From Mytilus galloprovincialis (taxonomy: Eukaryota > Mollusca > Bivalvia > Mytilida > Mytilidae), in the NCBI RefSeq assembly GCF_965363235.1, contig NC_134846.1:92126571-92190570 (forward strand): a stretch of DNA of 64,000 nt, read 5' to 3'. The translations under genes were made by a program, and so were the position numbers. The notes beneath the pieces were generated by a model. The model was not told the origin of the DNA, made no database searches, and saw nothing but the letters and a program-made list of their open reading frames with translations. Every line of letters starts with the position of its first letter. Positions within the stretch are counted from its first letter, which is position 1. Positions 35,654 through 45,486 of this stretch are shown here, one piece after another.

Positions 35654-38600
35654 TTATTGTTGTGTTCTTTTTTTTGTGGTACCAAGTGTTTCGTTAAATG
35701 CTCCCCTATAGAGATTGTCTGTGGCATATCCATAATCCTCTTCCTCTTCTCCTCTGTAAATTTTGTCGTTATTTTTTGCATTAATGAATTCCGATTCCAT
35801 GTCGTCTTCTGGTTTTTTGGCAATGAATTTATTGTAGATGAAATAGCCACCTACACCTATGGCAACGACTGCAACGACCGGTAGCACGATTGATGTTATT
35901 ATGCTACCGACGCCAGAACCCAAAGCGTTAATACCCTTTCCTAATCCTCCGCCTAAATCATCGAGTCCATCTCCTAGAGAAGTAAATGCACTACCTATCC
36001 CCGATCCTAACTTTGTAACGACGGTGTCTGCTACACTAATTATACCATTAACTCCTCCAGTAAATAAATCCGCTATTACGCTTCCCAACGATCCCGATTT
36101 TTCATTTGGAATACTACCTCCTGTCCAATCGACTATGGTTTTCTGTCGCCACACTTTATTAAAAAACGCAGAGTACGCTCGTGCCATCATCATTTCTAGT
36201 AGAGAATCGGCAGCGGCTCCTTGCTCCTCCTGACTGTACTTGTTTGACACGTACTGTCCGGTCGGATAATGCTTAAATTTCTTTTCAATCAACGGTTCGG
36301 TCATGGGAATAATGTGAATTTTACTGATAAATTCTGTCAGAGGATCCATGATGGCCACGTTCCGTCCGGTCTTCAAGGCCGCCTGAGCTGTTTCAAACGT
36401 TCCGACTCGACTCATCACCGATGCTGTGGGAATGGTTGCGTGTAGTCTATAGTCTTTAAAAAAACTAGTGGCATTGTTAATGTTAAAAACGAACATGCTG
36501 GACGTTCGACAGTATTCCAAGTGTTTAGCTTTAATCGAGTCTATTCTTCCGTCTCTATTCATCTGTCCAATTTTTTCTAGGTTAAATCCGCCAAGACGAA
36601 ACTTAACCAAAGGGTAAGAGTAACATTTGTTCTCGCTGGGAACGACTCCCAATGTAGCAGAAATCTCTCTGATCGATATTTTATTACCATTTAACATAAT
36701 GGTAGACGTCGAGTTGGTGAACATGGTGGGAATAACTGTTGTATCAAATACCATCTCGCATTTTTTTACATTGTAAAATCCATTTCCTCCATGTGTGGCC
36801 TGAACAACTTCTCGCAAACGTCCTCCTATGGCCACAGACGGAGAAATGTCCAACAGCTGATGAAACATATCCCATTCCAATTGACTGGACTCGCAATTCG
36901 CAATGCTTCGCTTGTGAACGTTTTCGTTCTCTTGCTCGACGGTTTTAAAATTAATGAAGGCTATGGCATCTTGCCATGTAACAGCAACTGGATTAGGAAC
37001 TCCCGATGGTGGACTAGACGGCATTATTGGAGGGGGTGGTTTTGCGATGACTTTGTTTTTCATCTTTATCGTCGAGTTGTCCGATTTGTCGTGACCTAGC
37101 GTATGCTTGTTTTGAACGGCTGTAACGACACCGTTACCTGCGTGAGTGATCTCAACGTAACTTGTGTGAGCATGATGTATTGACGTCGTTCCAATATTTT
37201 CAGGACTGGGCATCGACTTGGGATGTAATGTTTTACCGGGAGACCATTTTATTATGTCTCCCGTTTTAGTCATATATAATTTATCAGAAGACTCTTTCCT
37301 AATGCAATTAAATTTCTTCGTGTTAACGAAAACCATTGAATCATCCACCGACCAGACTCCCTTTACCGTTTCGGAAACGAAATATGTTGTCTTATCTGCA
37401 CCTGCAGACGTCGATTCTTCTGACAACTGATCGTTGTCGGGATAATGAACAGCGTTCACTTCTGTGGTCATTCTAGGTACGTATAAGCAGATTTCTTCTT
37501 TCTCAAACGGCTCCCATATAATACGAGATTCAGCTCCCTGGTACGTATTTTTATACAGAAACGATCTCGGGACGGACAACCAAGGGGTTAGTATGTTCAT
37601 AGAAGGCATTTCCACCTTCATGACGGAATGTTCCATAAACATGTCTGTCACGTTTTTGTTTTGACTTGTACCATGTTCCCACCATGAACCGTAATCGAAA
37701 TCTTTGTTGTTTGCCGTTGAAAAGGCAGAAAACGTTCCATTCCCTTCGAGCGTTGGTTTTAAATCTCCAAAGGGTGATTTAAGCGTAGCTTGCATATCGG
37801 CACATTCTTGATACGTCGTGGCTGTTTTTATTGTTACCAGCGGTCTATTGTCATATTTTTCGGCAAAACAACAAAATGTTCTGCCGGCATGCACCAGTGT
37901 TCTACCTTTGGAGCATCTGGTAATTTTTCTGGTAATTGGAACAATGTTTGGTTTGTACACGACAATCACTCCCTTCTCGTGTATTCTTCTGTCAGCCGAT
38001 TCGTGTGGACAGACGGGTCTAGCTTCTAAGGTGTACATGGACGATCCATAAGTAACGCCGTCGCAATAACGTAAAGGGTGTCCTTTGTCCTTTAACGAAT
38101 TTGCATTCTTGAGCTTCTGTTTATAATGAAATGCTCCCGAACCCATATAATCAATAAACAGGATGGGAGAAAATTCTGTAAACTTGTGCTCAAATTCAAA
38201 AGAAAACACTTTGTTTTCATACTCTACACCAACAAATGAAATGTTATTAAACGGTTTCAGGTATTGAGCCATGGATGTACAACCGTCTATGGGTAAATAG
38301 GGTTTCATCGTTTCAAAATCCAAACTGAAATCCAACAATTTTTTGAGGTTACGATTTCCTCTATCAACCACGGCCGAATTCATCAACACCAAATTTCTTT
38401 CGGTAACGAGATGATTCTGTTCGTTAATCATTGCAATTAAATTAACAGTATTTTTGGTACACATCCACGGTCCTGCTCCCCTAAGTTGATTAATACTAAA
38501 TGTGGCATTTCCGGATTTTATTATACCATTTGCAAAGAACTGAGAGTTTGATAATTTTGCAATTTCTTCATTTTCCGTATTAAGATAATACGTCCCGCTT

Positions 38601-38737
38601 ATCTCTACATTTTGTGGAAGTTTCGTTCCATACAACATGTTAGACCCTAAAAAATGAAAATTATTTATACCATTTGCGGTTGATGCAAATGGTATATATT
38701 TCACCATCAACAAAAACAACAGCAGGCTGTTCAACAT
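35654..38737 (-). CDS. gB: Glycoprotein B-like class III fusion protein
   Basis: The 1027-residue precursor has a signal peptide (about residues 1-20), many N-glycosylation sequons and a dibasic VHKRS at about 607-611, a possible furin-type processing site. C660, C705 (KCYSYPLVKFRL) and C743 (EYC) mark the conserved core that resembles the gB family. A Gly-rich membrane-proximal region (about 890-945) precedes one transmembrane helix (about 946-968) and an acidic 55-residue tail. gB mediates membrane fusion during entry. A fragment of the same core recurs in the chimeric gene at 63.0-63.8 kb. The ATG at 38737 begins the signal peptide. Confidence 0.78.
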   Translation of the reverse strand: MLNSLLLFLLMVKYIPFASTANGINNFHFLGSNMLYGTKLPQNVEISGTYYLNTENEEIAKLSNSQFFANGIIKSGNATFSINQLRGAGPWMCTKNTVNLIAMINEQNHLVTERNLVLMNSAVVDRGNRNLKKLLDFSLDFETMKPYLPIDGCTSMAQYLKPFNNISFVGVEYENKVFSFEFEHKFTEFSPILFIDYMGSGAFHYKQKLKNANSLKDKGHPLRYCDGVTYGSSMYTLEARPVCPHESADRRIHEKGVIVVYKPNIVPITRKITRCSKGRTLVHAGRTFCCFAEKYDNRPLVTIKTATTYQECADMQATLKSPFGDLKPTLEGNGTFSAFSTANNKDFDYGSWWEHGTSQNKNVTDMFMEHSVMKVEMPSMNILTPWLSVPRSFLYKNTYQGAESRIIWEPFEKEEICLYVPRMTTEVNAVHYPDNDQLSEESTSAGADKTTYFVSETVKGVWSVDDSMVFVNTKKFNCIRKESSDKLYMTKTGDIIKWSPGKTLHPKSMPSPENIGTTSIHHAHTSYVEITHAGNGVVTAVQNKHTLGHDKSDNSTIKMKNKVIAKPPPPIMPSSPPSGVPNPVAVTWQDAIAFINFKTVEQENENVHKRSIANCESSQLEWDMFHQLLDISPSVAIGGRLREVVQATHGGNGFYNVKKCEMVFDTTVIPTMFTNSTSTIMLNGNKISIREISATLGVVPSENKCYSYPLVKFRLGGFNLEKIGQMNRDGRIDSIKAKHLEYCRTSSMFVFNINNATSFFKDYRLHATIPTASVMSRVGTFETAQAALKTGRNVAIMDPLTEFISKIHIIPMTEPLIEKKFKHYPTGQYVSNKYSQEEQGAAADSLLEMMMARAYSAFFNKVWRQKTIVDWTGGSIPNEKSGSLGSVIADLFTGGVNGIISVADTVVTKLGSGIGSAFTSLGDGLDDLGGGLGKGINALGSGVGSIITSIVLPVVAVVAIGVGGYFIYNKFIAKKPEDDMESEFINAKNNDKIYRGEEEEDYGYATDNLYRGAFNETLGTTKKRTQQ

Positions 38738-38840
38738 TTTTTTTAGTAATAATAAACAAATTAGATTAAATTGCTATAAAGCTTTTAATTTCATAAATAA
38801 GTCAAAATAGTTAAAATTTCCACTACAATTTTATTTTGCA

Positions 38841-40463
38841 TCATCGAGGGACTATGCTGTTTTTCATAAGATTTAACTTGATATATACTGATAAACCTTT
38901 TACGGTGTAATGTTTTTTGTCTTCAACTGTAACAATGTCTGGGGTTTTTAATGCGACTCTCTTCGTCTTAACGGTTGTAAAAAGACATGCCGGTGTTTTG
39001 GAATCCGCCAGTTTTTTTTGTAGATTCAACAAAGGTAGTCTTATCTCTGAGGTTTTAGCCAGTTCATGTGGCCTTTTACGGGAAAACGTCCACGATACAT
39101 CTTTATCCAAGATGTCGTACTTCTTCATCGTCTTTATAATGTGCGTTATAATTTGTTCTGCAATATCCTTATTACCATTGGCATAATTTAAAACAATGCC
39201 ATCCATCCAATTTTCAAATGAAATCATCGTCTTCTCTACCTGTTTTCCAATGGAAGTGGTTCTTGTTACAAGTCCTTCCATTATGACCTGTTCAATCATG
39301 AACAGACATCTCAGATCATTCTTATTTGATTTAATATAAGAATCGGCAAGGATTTTAACAAATGGTTTTTGAAAGGCCAACGGTAAAAATGTACCAATTT
39401 TAATGGCTTCTCCTAATCTCGAAATATGTCTCTCTATGCAAATAAGAGGATTGTTTTTGTCATCCTCTACTCCGTCTTCTTTATCGAAGAGAAATTCTCT
39501 ATCTCCTTTCAGTTCCGGATCTAATTCTATAGTGTTAGTAAGACAATTTATATTAGCTCTGGTAATGAGAGGTTTGACTAGCTTGTGTGTCATAAACGGT
39601 CCATTACAAGAATATTGTCCCTTATTTAAGTGTAATCTTCTAGTTTTATTTCTACCGCTTGCCACTGCCTTTTTATGTCCATCGATGATATCTTTGGTAA
39701 AAACGCTGCTAACCGTTTCTTCTTGGCCTTCATCATGATCATGTACAATTTCAATTAAATTATACATCAAATTCCTTCTTGAAATGAAAGTTTGCGAGTC
39801 ATAATTAAAAAGCCTATGTTTGAATTGATTAAGCATTTTAATCATATCTTCTTCTTGTTTCAATCGTTTGAATGCTCTCTTAACAACAGCATTCCACTTA
39901 TCTTTATTGTTATAATAGGTAACCTTCTTTTCTTTCGGCTTTGCATTTTTTTTAACTTTTTTTACTGGAATAATCGGTGTGCCAGTAAAAACTTCATCTC
40001 TAGTGGGTGTACTTGGCTCGATATCGCTTACGATATCACTTTCACCAACTTCACTTTCATCACCATCATCACCCTCCTCATTTTTGGTTTCTTCACCGTC
40101 ATTTTTGGCTTCTTCTTCACCGTCATTTTTGGCTTCTTCATCATCATCGTCATTTTTGGCTTCTTCATCATCATCGTCATTTTTGGCTTCTTCATCATCA
40201 TCATCATCATCATCATCATTAATTTTGGCTGCTTCTTCTCCTTCTTCCTCATCCTCACTACTAGATATTTCTTCATCACTACCTTCAGCCTCTTCTGCAG
40301 CTTTTGCTGCTGCTGCATCGATTTTGGGTTTTTTGGACCTTTGTTTCATTACGGTTGATGATTTTCTTTTTCTACTCTGTTTACTTTTTCTAACATAATC
40401 ATCTTCATTTTCATCTTCGGTAACAATATTATGTTCATTGTTGCCAATAATTTCAATGTCCAT
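38841..40463 (-). CDS. Acidic nuclear-type protein (540 aa)
   Basis: The first 170 residues are a low-complexity region with a bipartite nuclear localisation-like KQSRKRKSS...RSKKPK, an Asp/Glu tract and EEAKNDDDD repeats. The C-terminal 370 residues form a conserved-looking folded domain (from about KWNAVVKRAFKRL). MDIEIIG at the start could be a SUMO-interacting motif. No catalytic motif is seen. A regulatory or tegument protein is likely. Its ATG faces an AT-rich palindrome-bearing intergenic region shared with 40687. Confidence 0.6.
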   Translation of the reverse strand: MDIEIIGNNEHNIVTEDENEDDYVRKSKQSRKRKSSTVMKQRSKKPKIDAAAAKAAEEAEGSDEEISSSEDEEEGEEAAKINDDDDDDDDEEAKNDDDDEEAKNDDDDEEAKNDGEEEAKNDGEETKNEEGDDGDESEVGESDIVSDIEPSTPTRDEVFTGTPIIPVKKVKKNAKPKEKKVTYYNNKDKWNAVVKRAFKRLKQEEDMIKMLNQFKHRLFNYDSQTFISRRNLMYNLIEIVHDHDEGQEETVSSVFTKDIIDGHKKAVASGRNKTRRLHLNKGQYSCNGPFMTHKLVKPLITRANINCLTNTIELDPELKGDREFLFDKEDGVEDDKNNPLICIERHISRLGEAIKIGTFLPLAFQKPFVKILADSYIKSNKNDLRCLFMIEQVIMEGLVTRTTSIGKQVEKTMISFENWMDGIVLNYANGNKDIAEQIITHIIKTMKKYDILDKDVSWTFSRKRPHELAKTSEIRLPLLNLQKKLADSKTPACLFTTVKTKRVALKTPDIVTVEDKKHYTVKGLSVYIKLNLMKNSIVPR

Positions 40464-40548
40464 TTTTTTTTAATCAATGTTTTTTTACGCCGTGTGAGAT
40501 ACGTGTGAAATCAAATGATTCTGTTTAATGCATTTATACTAGAAAAAG

Positions 40549-40625
40549 ATGAAACAATAAAATTGTTTCGATTATTTCATCAAGTAATAATATTACTATC
40601 TTAACTATTAAAAACAATATTATAT
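40549..40625. repeat. Intergenic palindromic repeats
   Basis: GAAACAATAAAATTGTTTC at about 40550 is a near-perfect palindrome, followed by AAAACAATATTATATATTA. They lie upstream of a TATA-like AATATATATAAG (about 40642) and the ATG at 40687. Confidence 0.75.
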
Positions 40626-40686
40626 ATTATTTAACAAAATAATATATATAAGAAACGAGATCGGATTTTAATTTCAACATTTCACA

Positions 40687-41280
40687 ATGGCACAAGCATA
40701 TCCAAAAAATTATATTCGTTTAGCAGATAATGTCCTCGATTCTATGAAAAAAAGCTACAAGATCAAAGTGATAAAATTAGAAACGTTAATGTTAGAAACA
40801 AAGAAGGACATTTTGTATCATCAAAAGGCCATAGCTGAAATTGAAGAGGTAGAGAAATTAAGAAGTGTAATCGTAACATTTACTGATGATCTTTCGGAAG
40901 ACGATCAGATAAAGGTTATTCATAAACTAACTACATTATCAGAATTAACCGTTGGTAACTCGTACGATGTAGAAAGACTTTATTCCGCTGCGGATTTATT
41001 CCCTATCGGACAGTTATCCATCGAATTTACTAACGGAGCAAAATATGATATTAAATTAACACCAGAATATTATAAAGAAATTCGAGATGTGGTATCAGAC
41101 ATGCATACCTGGTACCGTTACAAATCTGTAGATGTCACAATAACACCTAGAAAAACAGGATTGACTGATAGCCAGAAATTCGTTATCGATAGCATTATAC
41201 AATCCTGTGTAATACCATCAATTGTTACAGACAGGAAATTGAGAAGTAAAATTACACAAATGATTATAGCTATTGAGTGA
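40687..41280 (+). CDS. Unassigned small-family protein 1 (197 aa)
   Basis: This protein is a paralogue of the one at 45487-45984: IEFTNGAKYDIKLTPEYYKEI aligns with IEFRNGAEYEVTLKP, and the following helical region continues the match. The N-terminal 60 residues form a coiled-coil. The two genes have similar upstream regions with palindromes and TATA-like boxes. No catalytic motif is seen; the family is unassigned. Confidence 0.7.
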   Translation: MAQAYPKNYIRLADNVLDSMKKSYKIKVIKLETLMLETKKDILYHQKAIAEIEEVEKLRSVIVTFTDDLSEDDQIKVIHKLTTLSELTVGNSYDVERLYSAADLFPIGQLSIEFTNGAKYDIKLTPEYYKEIRDVVSDMHTWYRYKSVDVTITPRKTGLTDSQKFVIDSIIQSCVIPSIVTDRKLRSKITQMIIAIE

Positions 41281-41337
41281 AGGAAAGGGACTTGACATTA
41301 TAAATTAAAAAAAACGATTCATTGTAATTTTTTATTT

Positions 41338-42183
41338 TCAGTAATTTAAAAAGAGAGATGATAAATTGTAGCTAAATAATAAACCATTGGTACCATTCTT
41401 ATTTAAAGTTTTTAATTTTGGCAAGAGTTTACACATGACACATTGTCTATGGCTGTTATCTTCAATGGAAAACTTAATGGTCTTTTCCTTTGAATGTATA
41501 TTAATCATTCTAAGTGTTTTTCCCGGAGGATGATCACAAATTACATCATCGTCGTCATCAACCTCTTGATGGTTAAAAAAGGAAGTCATAAACGAAATCA
41601 TTGAATTTTCATTTCTCTTTAATGAATTCTTCTTTTTCTTCTCATCTGGAAATACGACAATTAATTGTTCGCTGTCATCTATCATTAGTATCGGTGATGT
41701 CGCACAAGTTGCTATATCGCCGGGAACATCTATTTGTTTGCAATAAAAACTCTTAAAAAGACTATCAATGTCGTAAGCTATAGGTGGTTCGCAAAAATAT
41801 AGATAATCTCTGGGGGGAGGTAATACTAAAGTTGTTGGTATGTTGATTTGCGGAACGATTTTAAATAAATCATACATAAAGATGTTTTGTGAAATCTTAT
41901 GAACAACTCTCATTTCGACATCTCTGCATTCTCCATCCATGAGGTTATTTATGTAATAACATCTTTTGAACGTGTTATTATATAGGACAATGTGCCAACT
42001 CGAACATACCGCAACACCAGCTATTCTATAATATAAATTCCATCCGGCAACTTCATCCCAAATGATGCTTCCGTTCGATATGCCTTCGATCCAAAATTCA
42101 TTATGAATGAACCTTCTGGCGAATATGAAATCATCAACTGTAGTTGTCGCCTTGTCTAAAATAGAAGTCTGGATGTTCTGCAT
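41338..42183 (-). CDS. Unassigned ORF (281 aa)
   Basis: A soluble protein with a Cys/His group near the C-terminus (ICDHPPGK ... HRQCVMCK), which may bind zinc. The N-terminal half is rich in aromatic residues. It overlaps the upstream same-strand gene by 50 bp (ATG at 42183 inside the gene that ends at 42134). Function not recognised. Confidence 0.55.
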   Translation of the reverse strand: MQNIQTSILDKATTTVDDFIFARRFIHNEFWIEGISNGSIIWDEVAGWNLYYRIAGVAVCSSWHIVLYNNTFKRCYYINNLMDGECRDVEMRVVHKISQNIFMYDLFKIVPQINIPTTLVLPPPRDYLYFCEPPIAYDIDSLFKSFYCKQIDVPGDIATCATSPILMIDDSEQLIVVFPDEKKKKNSLKRNENSMISFMTSFFNHQEVDDDDDVICDHPPGKTLRMINIHSKEKTIKFSIEDNSHRQCVMCKLLPKLKTLNKNGTNGLLFSYNLSSLFLNY

Positions 42184-43129
42184 AACGTTGAAATTTAGTT
42201 AACAGTTCATCATCACCATCATTGTTTATAGATAAAATGGCTTCGTATTTACTCGAATCTTTCTTGGGCGGGACGATATGAGGTAAATAGTGTTTTAATA
42301 TAGTGATAAAGGGATCTGCCAGGTAAGTATAATCATTAAAAGGTTCCTGTATTAAAGCATCTCTGTATTCTCGAAGCATGTCCAATTTATAGCAAACCGC
42401 AACACTTTCAACGTGAAAAATTATGTAACGGTTTAATATGGTCATTGCAACCTTTTGTGCAATGTTTATGTCTGCTTCACTGTTATAAAAAAAAGAACCC
42501 CCTTTAAATCTTATTGTATCGGGCAGGATCGACGACTCTTTGGTGGCATAACATAATTTGTTCTTGTAGTAATACTTGTTTATTTCATTCAATATCTGCG
42601 TCAAGTTTCCTGAGAATTTTTCTCGTGTTTGTAAATCCAGAGATACCAGGTTTACGTTCTCTCGTCCATAACCCATGAAATCGAGCAAGTTGGCATACAA
42701 ATTAATGTAATACTTCAAAAATGGGATGTAAATCGCTCTGACATGTTTTAACTCTAACAATTCATCCGATCCGTCTCTGGCCGGAGAATCCATCTGAAAT
42801 ATTGTCCCGAATATTTTATTGTAGGTCACGCGACATAAATCATATTTGCAATCACTCGTTTTATCTGTAATTACTATCGCAGAAAATTCTGTTTTATTAG
42901 ACAAATGTGGAATGGACAGATAGCTGGTAAATAACACTGGAGTATTTATCTGTTCATCTCCAATATTCGTAGTAGACATAATGATGGAAGGGAATGGACT
43001 CCAAAGAAAATCCTCTGCAAATGTAAAAGTTGTCGGCAATGTTGCTGTCGCCGAAGACCAGCCAGCGCCCGTTTTAGTCGACGTACCGGTTGCCGGGTTA
43101 AACAACGATGCCATAGAATCGATATGCAT
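42134..43129 (-). CDS. Unassigned ORF (about 331 aa)
   Basis: A mixed soluble protein. Three ATGs compete as start: 43129, 43114 and 42979. The segment from 43129 to 42979 is Thr/Ala-rich and overlaps the N-terminal coding region of the divergent gene at 42981. If the innermost ATG (42979) is used, the two genes are back to back with one base between. Family not recognised. Confidence 0.55.
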   Translation of the reverse strand: MHIDSMASLFNPATGTSTKTGAGWSSATATLPTTFTFAEDFLWSPFPSIIMSTTNIGDEQINTPVLFTSYLSIPHLSNKTEFSAIVITDKTSDCKYDLCRVTYNKIFGTIFQMDSPARDGSDELLELKHVRAIYIPFLKYYINLYANLLDFMGYGRENVNLVSLDLQTREKFSGNLTQILNEINKYYYKNKLCYATKESSILPDTIRFKGGSFFYNSEADINIAQKVAMTILNRYIIFHVESVAVCYKLDMLREYRDALIQEPFNDYTYLADPFITILKHYLPHIVPPKKDSSKYEAILSINNDGDDELLTKFQRYAEHPDFYFRQGDNYS

Positions 43130-43406
43130 GGATAGCGAATACAAATTGGCAACCTTTTTAATAAACGAAAACAGTTTGGCTGATAAACTCTTCTTTATAA
43201 GAGACTTACATTTTAAACTTTACTATTGTGCGGATCCTGCGTATAAATTATTTATTAATATGAGAGGAGAGAATGAATGCTCTCTAGTCCTCAATCTCTT
43301 TTATGGACTACCCCATATCATAGGAGATAAATTCAAGGAGAAATATTGCAGAATATTTAACATTCTGATTTTAGCTAACGAAGAAGAAATCGCGGGAACG
43401 AAATAA
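42981..43406 (+). CDS. Unassigned ORF (93 or 141 aa)
   Basis: The conserved-looking part begins at MDSEYKLATFL (ATG at 43128) and includes two hydrophobic helices. The upstream part (42981-43127) is Val/Ala-rich and overlaps the opposite gene. Starts at 42981 and 43128 are both plausible. It ends 10 bp before the ATG of the gene at 43417. No family recognised. Confidence 0.5.
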   Translation: MMEGNGLQRKSSANVKVVGNVAVAEDQPAPVLVDVPVAGLNNDAIESICMDSEYKLATFLINENSLADKLFFIRDLHFKLYYCADPAYKLFINMRGENECSLVLNLFYGLPHIIGDKFKEKYCRIFNILILANEEEIAGTK

Positions 43407-43416
43407 AAAAAATAAA

Positions 43417-44073
43417 ATGAAAAAGGACTCGATTGTTGTCGTCGTGCCAACTCTCGAACGACACGTTAATATTGAATTTAAGCAAGTTAATGAAGACTTA
43501 TTCATATCGAACGAATATCAGCAGATTCAAGAAATAATCATGAATAATTTTGAACTACCCGTAATAGGCACTTGCAAACTGTTTCAAAAATATTTCAAAC
43601 CTAATGCAAACATTTACATTGCAATTAAATACGATCCCAATAAATTGTCTAGTGCCACGATTTCGGTTTCGACCAATTACTTCACACGAAATTCATTCAA
43701 CAGAACCAACAAGATTTTTCAAGTATCGATGAACGAAGCTGAAAGATTACATAATCAACAGAAAACTGCATACATCAATAACAACCCGGACAACGAACAA
43801 ATTGTTTGTGTGGATATGCTCATAACATATGATAATAACGAGACTAAATTCACATTGATACCTGCTTGTATATCAACGGAGGGTTTTGTCGGAAGAATGT
43901 TACAACTTTTTGATATGGGAAAAAAATATATGAAATGGATAATTCCCATGGTTGTCGGACATGGAATCGTTGCCTTGTTTAGTTATGTCAGAAAGGGTGA
44001 TCCTTACTATCATATGTCAATGATTGCTAGTTTAACCATTAACAAACTGATAAGCTTTATACCAGACAGTTGA
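43417..44073 (+). CDS. Unassigned ORF with C-terminal hydrophobic segment (218 aa)
   Basis: The last 60 residues contain a moderately hydrophobic stretch (MKWIIPMVVGHGIVALFSYV) that could be membrane-associated; otherwise it is a soluble mixed protein beginning MKKDSIVVVVPTLERHV. It forms a short same-strand pair with the preceding ORF (10 bp gap). It could be a nuclear egress or tail-anchored factor, but no signature is certain. Confidence 0.5.
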   Translation: MKKDSIVVVVPTLERHVNIEFKQVNEDLFISNEYQQIQEIIMNNFELPVIGTCKLFQKYFKPNANIYIAIKYDPNKLSSATISVSTNYFTRNSFNRTNKIFQVSMNEAERLHNQQKTAYINNNPDNEQIVCVDMLITYDNNETKFTLIPACISTEGFVGRMLQLFDMGKKYMKWIIPMVVGHGIVALFSYVRKGDPYYHMSMIASLTINKLISFIPDS

Positions 44074-44146
44074 ATGAAAAAAACGCCAATTGTTGTATTA
44101 TTATTGTTTTATTATTATGATATGAATAAAAAAATTTTAAAAAAAA

Positions 44147-44716
44147 CTATTGATTTGCTGAACATAACGTACCAGTCTTTAACCGTTTCAGTAATAAAGA
44201 ATATCTAATGTTTGGTATTTCGATTGCACATCCAATCTGCGTTGTAACGTCGGAAAATGTACCTTCCACATGATAATTTCTTAAAACCAGCAAGTTTATG
44301 AGTTTCACTTTTTTGCCACAATCTCCCAGTTGATAAATTGATGATTTCGAAGCCATATTAATTGTTTGTTCAAAATTCCTAGACGTCCTGTCTATCTGTG
44401 TAAGGTAATTCTGATAACATTTGTTTTTTAACTGCGGATTCTGTTCTGTCGTCTTGTATTCAACAATAATAAGCTGTCTCGTAGCTTTATCATAGATAAC
44501 AGCATCTGCACGCGATTTCTTTTTTTCTTTATGACCGTTAAACGGTACCTCTATGAACATTATAACACTATCACTATCATATTTGATACCAAGCTGTGTC
44601 AGACGATTTTTAAGACTTTTGACATAGATGCGTTTCTTCATCAGCTCCCGTTGAAAGTAATTATGACGACTAACTCCTCTACGAATCTTGCTATTTGAAC
44701 CAGTAGAACGCACCAT
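44147..44716 (-). CDS. PD-(D/E)XK endonuclease-like protein (UL24-like candidate)
   Basis: This 189-residue protein has the nuclease core RADAVIYD (D71) followed by IIVEYKTT (E86, K88), the D...ExK arrangement of the PD-(D/E)XK superfamily. Herpesvirus UL24 proteins carry this fold at a similar size, so it is a candidate homologue, but Holliday-junction resolvase or recombinase families would look alike at this resolution. The N-terminus is basic. It is distinct from the RING-nuclease at 11468-12691. Confidence 0.6.
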   Translation of the reverse strand: MVRSTGSNSKIRRGVSRHNYFQRELMKKRIYVKSLKNRLTQLGIKYDSDSVIMFIEVPFNGHKEKKKSRADAVIYDKATRQLIIVEYKTTEQNPQLKNKCYQNYLTQIDRTSRNFEQTINMASKSSIYQLGDCGKKVKLINLLVLRNYHVEGTFSDVTTQIGCAIEIPNIRYSLLLKRLKTGTLCSANQ

Positions 44717-44775
44717 TTTTTTTAATCAACCCTTCATTTTAAAAAAAAGGAAGTAAAATCGTCCGTTTAATATTG

Positions 44776-45270
44776 TTATAAATTTAAACTGTTATTTATC
44801 ATAGTCATACACGGTTCAAAATCACAATTCGATAAAGAATTAAATTCTTTATCCACAGGAACGTCGACGGTCGCATAAAACTCCATCTGTTGATTATCTG
44901 TATTAGTGGTGACGATAACTTTGTTATTTTTCCTAACAGATGAAATGTGGTGAGTAACGTATATTTGAAGCGGAAAAACGTTACAATTATTATTTATCAT
45001 TTTAATCGTCTGCTTCTCAACTGTCTTAAATGATAAAACTGGATTCATCACACTATATCTATTATCATTAGTGATTAAATCAATATGATGTAATCTAATA
45101 TCGGTAGCAATATTACGATCCCTCGTATTTTTTTTATTGTCTGCAAATTTCGGACGAATCTTTTTTTCATAAAAATGCTGAGGAAACCTGCTTAAAATTT
45201 TTTCGACGACTTCTGTAACCAACGGTATATGCATTCCATAAATCATGAGCGGAAATAATGGTTCGTCCAT
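44776..45270 (-). CDS. Unassigned ORF (164 aa)
   Basis: A soluble protein, MDEPLFPLMIYGM at the N-terminus, with a Lys/Arg-rich patch near residue 45 (KKIRPKF). The ATG at 45270 is used; upstream codons open only with GTG. It precedes the UL24-like gene on the same strand, with 59 bp between. No motif recognised. Confidence 0.5.
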   Translation of the reverse strand: MDEPLFPLMIYGMHIPLVTEVVEKILSRFPQHFYEKKIRPKFADNKKNTRDRNIATDIRLHHIDLITNDNRYSVMNPVLSFKTVEKQTIKMINNNCNVFPLQIYVTHHISSVRKNNKVIVTTNTDNQQMEFYATVDVPVDKEFNSLSNCDFEPCMTMINNSLNL

Positions 45271-45351
45271 ATTATAACGGTTAATAAAAAAAATTTTTAA
45301 TGCGCAAAAATTGTTATGATTTTTATATATATACCACACTACACTTTTTGA

Positions 45352-45420
45352 TGAAACAATATTATTGTTTCCCCAAATTATATATATTTTTTTTATTGAA
45401 CAAACAATAATATTGTTTCC
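45352..45420. repeat. Intergenic palindromic repeats
   Basis: GAAACAATATTATTGTTTC and AACAATAATATTGTTTC lie in the divergent gap between 45270 and 45487, members of the dispersed family, followed by a TATA-like ATTTATAGTTT. Confidence 0.75.
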
Positions 45421-45486
45421 TCAAATTTTATTTATAGTTTAAAAATAAAAGAGTTTTCATGATTGGATCACAAATAACAGATAGGT

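Noticed and set aside
35859-38051. Series of plus-strand ORFs opposite gB
   Set aside because: Short, non-overlapping with promoters, and the minus-strand frame shows signal peptide, sequons and membrane helix.
39979-40398. Ser-rich, His-rich and Met/Lys-rich ORFs opposite the acidic nuclear protein
   Set aside because: They are shadow translations of the Asp/Glu codon repeats of the minus-strand gene.
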